This document shows positions 35,324-39,628 of a DNA stretch of 39,628 bases, in pieces. The translations under genes and the position numbers were made by a program. Position 1 is the first letter of the stretch, and each line of letters starts with the position of its first letter. The notes below the pieces were generated by a model, which made no database searches, was not told where the DNA came from, and saw only the letters and a list, made by a program, of their open reading frames with translations. Source of the DNA: Gammaproteobacteria bacterium (GTDB lineage: Bacteria > Pseudomonadota > Gammaproteobacteria > Methylococcales > DRLZ01); the NCBI GenBank assembly GCA_022600935.1, contig JAHZJL010000240.1:1-39628 (forward strand), written 5' to 3'.

Positions 35324-35884
35324 ATGAAAAAACTGTTATGGGATTTCTTTCCTATTGCGTTGTTTTTTATTGTCTATAAACAATTCGATATCTATACAGC
35401 AACGGCGACCCTGATGGGCGCATGTGCAATTCAGGTGTTATCCGGATGGATCATTAACCGAAAAGTCGAGACAATGCATATTGTCACTCTTGTTCTGGTT
35501 ATTGTACTGGGTTCTGCAACGCTATTTCTTCAGGATGAGCGTTTTATCAAATGGAAACCCTCTGTGGTCAATTGGTTATTTGCACTTGTGTTCTTTGGCA
35601 GTCATTTTATTGGCGAACGCCCGATAATTCAACGCATGATGTCCGGACACATTGAAATGCCGGATTTTGTCTGGTTTCGTTTAAGTATGAGCTGGATCGC
35701 CTTTTTTATTATCAGCGGGATTGCCAATGTCTATGTCATGTTTAATTTTGACACAGATACCTGGGTCAATTTTAAATTATTCGGAATGCTGGGTATGACC
35801 CTGATTTTCGTGATTCTGCAAACAATTTTCCTGTCAAAATATATCAAGGAAGACTCAGAAAATTCTGATATTGAAGGAATTTGA
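35324..35884 (+). CDS. yciB: inner membrane septation protein YciB/IspZ
   Basis: YciB is an inner membrane protein that interacts with cell-elongation and division factors in E. coli and affects envelope synthesis. The 186-residue protein has about five hydrophobic helices and the family features [49 protein letters not shown] and [12 protein letters not shown]. Length matches E. coli YciB (179). yciI follows at once, so they share a transcript. Confidence 0.93.
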   Translation: MKKLLWDFFPIALFFIVYKQFDIYTATATLMGACAIQVLSGWIINRKVETMHIVTLVLVIVLGSATLFLQDERFIKWKPSVVNWLFALVFFGSHFIGERPIIQRMMSGHIEMPDFVWFRLSMSWIAFFIISGIANVYVMFNFDTDTWVNFKLFGMLGMTLIFVILQTIFLSKYIKEDSENSDIEGI

Positions 35885-35886
35885 CT

Positions 35887-36189
35887 GTGTTGTATGTCAT
35901 TGTTGCTGAAGATACTGATCATAGTCTTGAAAAAAGGCTGGCTGTCCGTCCAGCACATTTGCAACGTCTTGTTAAACTTCAGAATCAAGGCCGTCTGATT
36001 GTTGCTGGTCCCAATCCGGCTATCGATAATAACGACCCGGGTTCAGCAGGATTTACCGGCAGTGTCATTATTGCTGAATTCGACAATCTGGAACATGCAG
36101 AGTCATGGGCAGCTGATGACCCTTATCAAACAAGCGGTGTTTACAAAAATGTCACTGTCAAACCGTTTAAAATGGTGTTCCCACAATGA
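35887..36189 (+). CDS. yciI: YciI family protein
   Basis: The protein (about 100 residues) has a ferredoxin-like fold: [16 protein letters not shown], a [19 protein letters not shown] segment with conserved His and Asp/Gly, and a final beta strand. YciI proteins are soluble and of unsettled catalytic role. The track starts at TTG 35881, but GAAGGA (35873-35878) is correctly spaced for GTG 35887, and the E. coli protein also starts with LYVI, so I use GTG. Its stop overlaps the next ATG (ATGA). Confidence 0.88.
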   Translation: MLYVIVAEDTDHSLEKRLAVRPAHLQRLVKLQNQGRLIVAGPNPAIDNNDPGSAGFTGSVIIAEFDNLEHAESWAADDPYQTSGVYKNVTVKPFKMVFPQ

Positions 36190-36464
36190 CAAACCGGGTT
36201 GATCAAATCAGAACGCTACTCACCCAGGCACTTGAACCAATCAGTCTGGAAATTGTCGATGATAGTGCAGCTCATGCAGGACATGCCGGAGCAAGGGACC
36301 ACGGGGGTGGGCATTTTCAAGTCCATATTGTTTCTAATAAGTTTAATACACTCTCAACAATCAAGCGACACCAACTAGTGTATCAGGCATTACAGTCAAT
36401 GATGCCATCCGATATTCATGCATTGAGTATTCAAGCCATCTCACCCCACGAATCAAAACCATAA
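36186..36464 (+). CDS. BolA family protein
   Basis: The 92-residue protein has the BolA fold with [20 protein letters not shown], the helix-turn [20 protein letters not shown] and [12 protein letters not shown]. The His-rich loop matches family members that bind [2Fe-2S] clusters with monothiol glutaredoxins. Whether it is the BolA or IbaG type is not clear from sequence. Its ATG overlaps the yciI stop by four bases, which suggests translational coupling. The order yciB-yciI-bolA-ppiC is common in gammaproteobacteria, to my knowledge. Confidence 0.9.
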   Translation: MTNRVDQIRTLLTQALEPISLEIVDDSAAHAGHAGARDHGGGHFQVHIVSNKFNTLSTIKRHQLVYQALQSMMPSDIHALSIQAISPHESKP

Positions 36465-36494
36465 ATCAATCATAACATTAGAGGAAAACCTAAT

Positions 36495-37448
36495 ATGAAA
36501 CAAACATTTATCAAGGCATGTGTGTTAGGCAGCCTGACATTAGTTTCAGCCTGTAAGGAAGGTGGAGACGAAGGCTTCTCAGACGCGTTTGTTACCGAGG
36601 GGACAACTGTACTGGCTACTGTCAATGAGCAGCCAATTACCAAACAAGCTGTTGATACCGTCAAGGATGAATTCAACAAGCGCAGCCGGCAGCCTGTCAA
36701 TATCCCGGATGAACGATGGACAGAAGAGCTTGTTAACAGGGAATTATTGTATCAGGAAGCGAAAAAACAAGGTGTTTATAAAAACCCGGATATTCGCACT
36801 AAACTGGCCCTTTCAGCTCGAAGCATACTGTCCGACGCATATGTCCAGGATTACATGAAAGATGTTCAGGTTTCCGAGGCTGATATTCAAAAAGAATATG
36901 ATGCCTATGCAGACAAAATGAAGTCACCGGAATTCAAAGCCCGACATATCCTTGTCAAGGAAGAACAAACCGCAAAAGACATCATCGCAAAACTTGATAA
37001 AGGCGGTGATTTTTCCAAGCTGGCCAAAGAAAAATCTACCGGACCATCTGCCAAAAAAGGTGGTGAATTGGGCTGGTTTGTTCCCAAGCAAATGGTCCCT
37101 GCCTTCTCTGATGCTGTTGCAACACTGAACAATGGCGAATATACAAAGACACCAGTTAAAACACGATTTGGCTATCATGTCATTATCCGTGATGACTCCA
37201 GAGAAAAGCAGCCACCTTCACTGGACAAGATGAAAAATTCCATTGAATCTATGATCAAACAGAAAAAGCTTCAAGAACACGTCAAACAGTTACGTGAAAC
37301 ATCTAATGTCGTAATCAACAAAACAGAACCTGCACCTACAGCAGGAACACCTGCACAACCACAACCTGGTGCAGCAGGAACAACACCCCCACCAGTAAAA
37401 GTTGAACAGAAAGCACCTGCTCAACAACAAGCGCCAACACCAAAATAG
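36495..37448 (+). CDS. lipoprotein parvulin-type peptidyl-prolyl isomerase
   Basis: The 317-residue protein has a short lipoprotein-type signal (SLTLVSAC, Cys at about residue 20), a SurA/PpiD-like N-terminal chaperone region (ATVNEQPITKQAVDTVKDEF) and a single parvulin domain (FKARHILVKEEQTAKDII through KTRFGYHVIIRDD, about 138-230). A tail of about 45 residues rich in Pro, Ala and Gln ends it. It likely assists folding of exported proteins. GAGGAAA (36481-36487) eight bases before the ATG is its ribosome-binding site. That site is also an exact seven-base complement to the UUUCCUC loop of the sRNAs. A strong terminator follows. Confidence 0.85.
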   Translation: MKQTFIKACVLGSLTLVSACKEGGDEGFSDAFVTEGTTVLATVNEQPITKQAVDTVKDEFNKRSRQPVNIPDERWTEELVNRELLYQEAKKQGVYKNPDIRTKLALSARSILSDAYVQDYMKDVQVSEADIQKEYDAYADKMKSPEFKARHILVKEEQTAKDIIAKLDKGGDFSKLAKEKSTGPSAKKGGELGWFVPKQMVPAFSDAVATLNNGEYTKTPVKTRFGYHVIIRDDSREKQPPSLDKMKNSIESMIKQKKLQEHVKQLRETSNVVINKTEPAPTAGTPAQPQPGAAGTTPPPVKVEQKAPAQQQAPTPK

Positions 37449-37467
37449 CGCCCCCTGCCCTTCAATC

Positions 37468-37498
37468 AAAAAAGCCCTGTTGATACAGGGCTTTTTTT
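37468..37498. terminator. bidirectional intrinsic terminator after ppiC
   Basis: AAAAAAGCCCTGT-TGAT-ACAGGGCTTTTTTT is a textbook hairpin with seven strong pairs plus A-T pairs, and T-tracts on both strands. It closes the yciB-yciI-bolA-ppiC operon and isolates it from the AT-rich end. Confidence 0.95.
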
Positions 37499-37660
37499 AT
37501 GCATATTCATTTTGTGTTGATTAAGTGTACCGAAAGTTACGGTCGTGAGATTAAAGTGTCTGGCAATACCAAGTATCTTTGTTCCAAATCAAATCCGAAC
37601 CCTTTGGTTCAAGGAGACATTGACGGCAAACTAAATTGGTGCGGACTTATTCGAACCTAA
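37499..37660 (+). CDS. possible 53-residue Cys-containing small protein
   Basis: This frame is below the track cut-off. It begins MHIHFVLIKCTESYGREIKV, continues SGNTKYLCSKSNPNPLVQGD and ends NWCGLIRT, then TAA. Three cysteines (10, 28, 48) and a balanced composition look like a real folded peptide. However, the ATG sits on the T-tract of the preceding terminator, with no ribosome-binding site, so translation from it is doubtful. It may be the 3' part of a gene whose beginning was removed when the terminator region was joined, or a chance frame. The 183 bases that follow, up to the endonuclease, hold nothing else that I can see. Confidence 0.3.
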   Translation: MHIHFVLIKCTESYGREIKVSGNTKYLCSKSNPNPLVQGDIDGKLNWCGLIRT

Positions 37661-37843
37661 TGGAATATTCTTTTATCAAGTTGGCTGACACTTTCACTTA
37701 ATGTGATCTGGATATATCTACTACACTTCATAAAAGTATTAACCCGTTTAAAACCATTGAACTTATTCGCTCTTAGAAACAAAGGGATTTTAAAATAGTT
37801 CTGATCAACAGATTGCTAGACTCTTAAATTTCAAGGGATCATC

Positions 37844-38761
37844 ATGATTAAAGCTAAAACCGTAAAATTTATAAAACTTGGACGATCCGGTGGCTGGGAA
37901 AAACGCTGTATCGTAAGTAATAAGCCAATGATAAGGCTTGGTTTTAACAACCCGCATCATCAAAAATGTTTAGATGGCGACTGGGATTTTATAAATCGTT
38001 ATTGGCTTGATTCGAAAACGAAAAAAAAGGCGACAGAAACCACAAACCAAATAAAAAATTTTTATACGCAACCTTCTACAACCATGTGGGTCACTTTTTT
38101 CAAACGCAAGCTTTATTGGTGCTTTGCTAAGGAGAGCGTGATACAGCTTGAGGATGGAAGTAGAATCAGAGAGGTTGATGGTCAATGGCAATCTTGCAAC
38201 ATAAAGGGTGAGCCACTATACATTGAAAATTTAAGTGGTAAGCTGACCAAAACCCAAATGTTTCGGGGCACAATTTGCTCTGTCAAAGAATCCAATTACC
38301 TTCTTAACAGAATTAATGCCTTAGAATTGCCAGAAGTTCAAAAGGCAAATGACTGTCTAAGTAACCTAGTTTCCAACATAAAGCCAGTGATCAAAAATCT
38401 TGGTTGGCAAGACTTTGAGCTGCTTGTTGACCTCGTTTTTTCTAATGCTGGTTGGCAACGAATAGCTACCCTAGGAAAAGCAGAGAAATCCATTGATCTT
38501 GATGTTATTTTTCCTGTGACTGGGCGACGTGCCTTTGTGCAAGTTAAATCGCAGTCTTCAAAAAATGAATTCAAGGACTATATTGAGCAATTCGAAGGTA
38601 TGCCGCAGTACGATGAAATGTATTATATCTGCCATACAGGAACTTCTGCTTTTAATGAAATGAAGCTTCCTAATAATATCCAACTCATCGGTTTGGATCA
38701 TATGGCAGAACTTACAGTTAATGCAGGACTTGTAAAATGGCTTATTACAAAGGCATCTTAA
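37844..38761 (+). CDS. Mrr-like restriction endonuclease with a novel N-terminal domain
   Basis: The 305-residue protein ends in a PD-(D/E)xK nuclease domain of the Mrr type (about 180-300): WQDFELLVDLVFSNAGWQR with E192, SIDLDVIFP with D218 and D220, and FVQVKSQ with Q233 and K235, a QxK catalytic variant. The first about 165 residues contain GRSGGWEKRCI, IRLGFNNPHHQKCLDGDWD, MWVTFFKRKLYWCF and LSGKLTKTQMFRGTICSV, which may be a DNA-reading domain of PUA/EVE or SRA kind. No methyltransferase or specificity gene is nearby, so a stand-alone, modification-dependent defence enzyme is the best reading. Codon use and AT-richness differ from the operons to the left, suggesting transfer. Confidence 0.7.
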   Translation: MIKAKTVKFIKLGRSGGWEKRCIVSNKPMIRLGFNNPHHQKCLDGDWDFINRYWLDSKTKKKATETTNQIKNFYTQPSTTMWVTFFKRKLYWCFAKESVIQLEDGSRIREVDGQWQSCNIKGEPLYIENLSGKLTKTQMFRGTICSVKESNYLLNRINALELPEVQKANDCLSNLVSNIKPVIKNLGWQDFELLVDLVFSNAGWQRIATLGKAEKSIDLDVIFPVTGRRAFVQVKSQSSKNEFKDYIEQFEGMPQYDEMYYICHTGTSAFNEMKLPNNIQLIGLDHMAELTVNAGLVKWLITKAS

Positions 38762-39269
38762 GCCTAACAAGCTCGCAGCTGTTACTAGAGCATTATACAA
38801 ACGAAGATTAAAAAAATTAAAGAGAACATCAAAATCATTTTTGTAACTTGTATGTTACTCAGCGAAAATACCTAATAAAGTACTTAACAGATTTTTTGTG
38901 CGTTTTTGCCCATATTCAGTTGTTTAATAACAACCCCTGAATAATAGCCACTGTTGAGCCATCATTAGTTGCACTGGCGTGTATTGATGATGAGAGATTG
39001 CTGGCCACTGACACAGTATTAACGCCTGATTCAGGCTTCAGTCATTGACAACATTGACGTTTTAAAATCGGTGAGATAATACTGTTTGTTGAGTAAGATC
39101 AGTTGTCTTCAGTTATGATTGTCAATTCCATTGATGTCGACAAAGCCATCCAGAATGCCAAAGCATGATCGTATTCAAAACTAGATAGATTTTGAGGACA
39201 CATTACATAACTCATCAATTCGGTTATATTTTAATCGTGATAACAGATAACAGAAAATGAGCATCAATC
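38762..39269. other. 508-base gap after the endonuclease
   Basis: The sequence is AT-rich with no convincing gene. GCCTGA-T-TCAGGC (about 39026-39038) is a short perfect dyad. A 36-codon open stretch near 38940-39047 (VEPSLVALACIDDERLLATD) reads like protein but has no start or family, and may be a gene remnant. No insertion-sequence ends were identified. Confidence 0.35.
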
Positions 39270-39578
39270 ATGAAGCCAAAGCAACGTGAACAGATAGTAG
39301 ATTTGAGCAATAAGATAGATATTTTGGACCACTTTATCTGTAGTCTTAGACAACAGTTTCTTACGTTTTCTGAAAACTTTGATTCAGCTCTTACCGAAGA
39401 TAAAGGTGAATTTACTACTGATGAGATCAGTCAACTTCTATGCTTTAACCAAAGATTATCCGACATTGAAGCGTATTTATGTGATTTGGGAGAAAAAGAA
39501 AGGGCATACCTAAAAGCTCGCGTTGCCAAGCCCAATGATTCATTAGACGATTACGAAATCGAAGCAACGCTTTATTAG
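39270..39578 (+). CDS. small acidic helical protein of unknown function
   Basis: The 102-residue protein is almost entirely helical by composition: QREQIVDLSNKIDILDHFIC, LTEDKGEFTTDEISQLLCF and LSDIEAYLCDLGEKERAYLK suggest a coiled coil or helical bundle. It has no signal peptide or membrane segment. I do not recognise a family. It lies in the AT-rich right end with the endonuclease, so it may be accessory DNA. It is followed by a short hairpin. Confidence 0.5.
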   Translation: MKPKQREQIVDLSNKIDILDHFICSLRQQFLTFSENFDSALTEDKGEFTTDEISQLLCFNQRLSDIEAYLCDLGEKERAYLKARVAKPNDSLDDYEIEATLY

Positions 39579-39598
39579 TCTCTCGTAAGGTTAAAACC

Positions 39599-39614
39599 TC
39601 CGCCTTTAGGCGGA
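39599..39614. terminator. short GC hairpin after the last gene
   Basis: TCCGCC-TTTA-GGCGGA forms six perfect pairs 20 bases after the stop of the last gene. Only a weak T-rich stretch follows, so termination is plausible but not certain. Confidence 0.45.
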
Positions 39615-39628
39615 TAGATTTATCATTA

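Noticed and set aside
38763-38769. GCCTAAC directly after the endonuclease stop as an integron attC end (RYYYAAC)
   Set aside because: No matching GTTRRRY core was found within about 150 bases, no foldable attC stem is seen, and no integrase is present.

Overview
The window looks like a moderate-GC, non-enteric gammaproteobacterial chromosome. I infer this from the gene set and order: recA-recX-alaS-lysC, an lplT-aas pair, full-length cobalamin-dependent metH, a KMSKS-type tyrS, and small families I associate mainly with Proteobacteria or Gammaproteobacteria (DUF2782, DUF1244, DUF2956, DUF3014). There are no tRNA or rRNA genes, no CRISPR array and no intact mobile element. All calls come from reading motifs and layout by eye; no database search was run.

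Layout. 0-0.8 kb: a truncated gene end and a decayed transposase. 0.8-6.5 kb: periplasmic Cu/Zn superoxide dismutase, then a minus-strand block with a beta-hydroxyacid-dehydrogenase-like oxidoreductase, DUF2905 membrane protein, gloA, lplT and aas (lysophospholipid import and re-acylation). 6.6-14 kb: two TauE/SafE permeases on either side of a LEA14-like lipoprotein and tyrS, then a sulfotransferase, a MurJ/Wzx-type flippase and a heparin-lyase-like protein, which may together handle a sulfated glycan. 14-16.2 kb: tandem-CDGSH protein, DUF2782, DUF1499 and a voltage-gated K+ channel with a zinc-ribbon tail. 16.5-24 kb: recA, recX, alaS, lysC, DUF3014 protein and a GT8-like protein. 24-26.3 kb: a membrane metalloprotease-like gene broken by one frameshift, a small membrane protein and DUF2956. 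26.5-31.8 kb: metH, a glutaredoxin-like gene, a tandem small-RNA locus and msrA. 31.9-37.5 kb: a lipoprotein, an FMN reductase, glgC, DUF1244, then yciB-yciI-bolA-like-ppiC closed by a strong terminator. 37.5-39.6 kb: an AT-richer end with a 53-codon ORF, a solitary Mrr-like restriction endonuclease and an unknown small gene.

The most unusual item is at 30.64-31.19 kb. Two about 90-nt elements lie in tandem. Each has the same direct-repeat box (TGCGACA-ATT-TGCCACA) exactly 22 nt upstream of a TATAAT, the same predicted 5' end, a first hairpin, an identical TGCAC-GAAA-GTGCA hairpin, an unpaired CCTCCTCTTG (anti-Shine-Dalgarno) segment and a rho-independent terminator. Differences between the copies fall at paired positions and keep the stems. 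A third, decayed copy follows at about the same spacing. These read as sibling regulatory sRNAs under one activator, placed between metH/glutaredoxin and msrA. I do not recognise them as a named RNA family.
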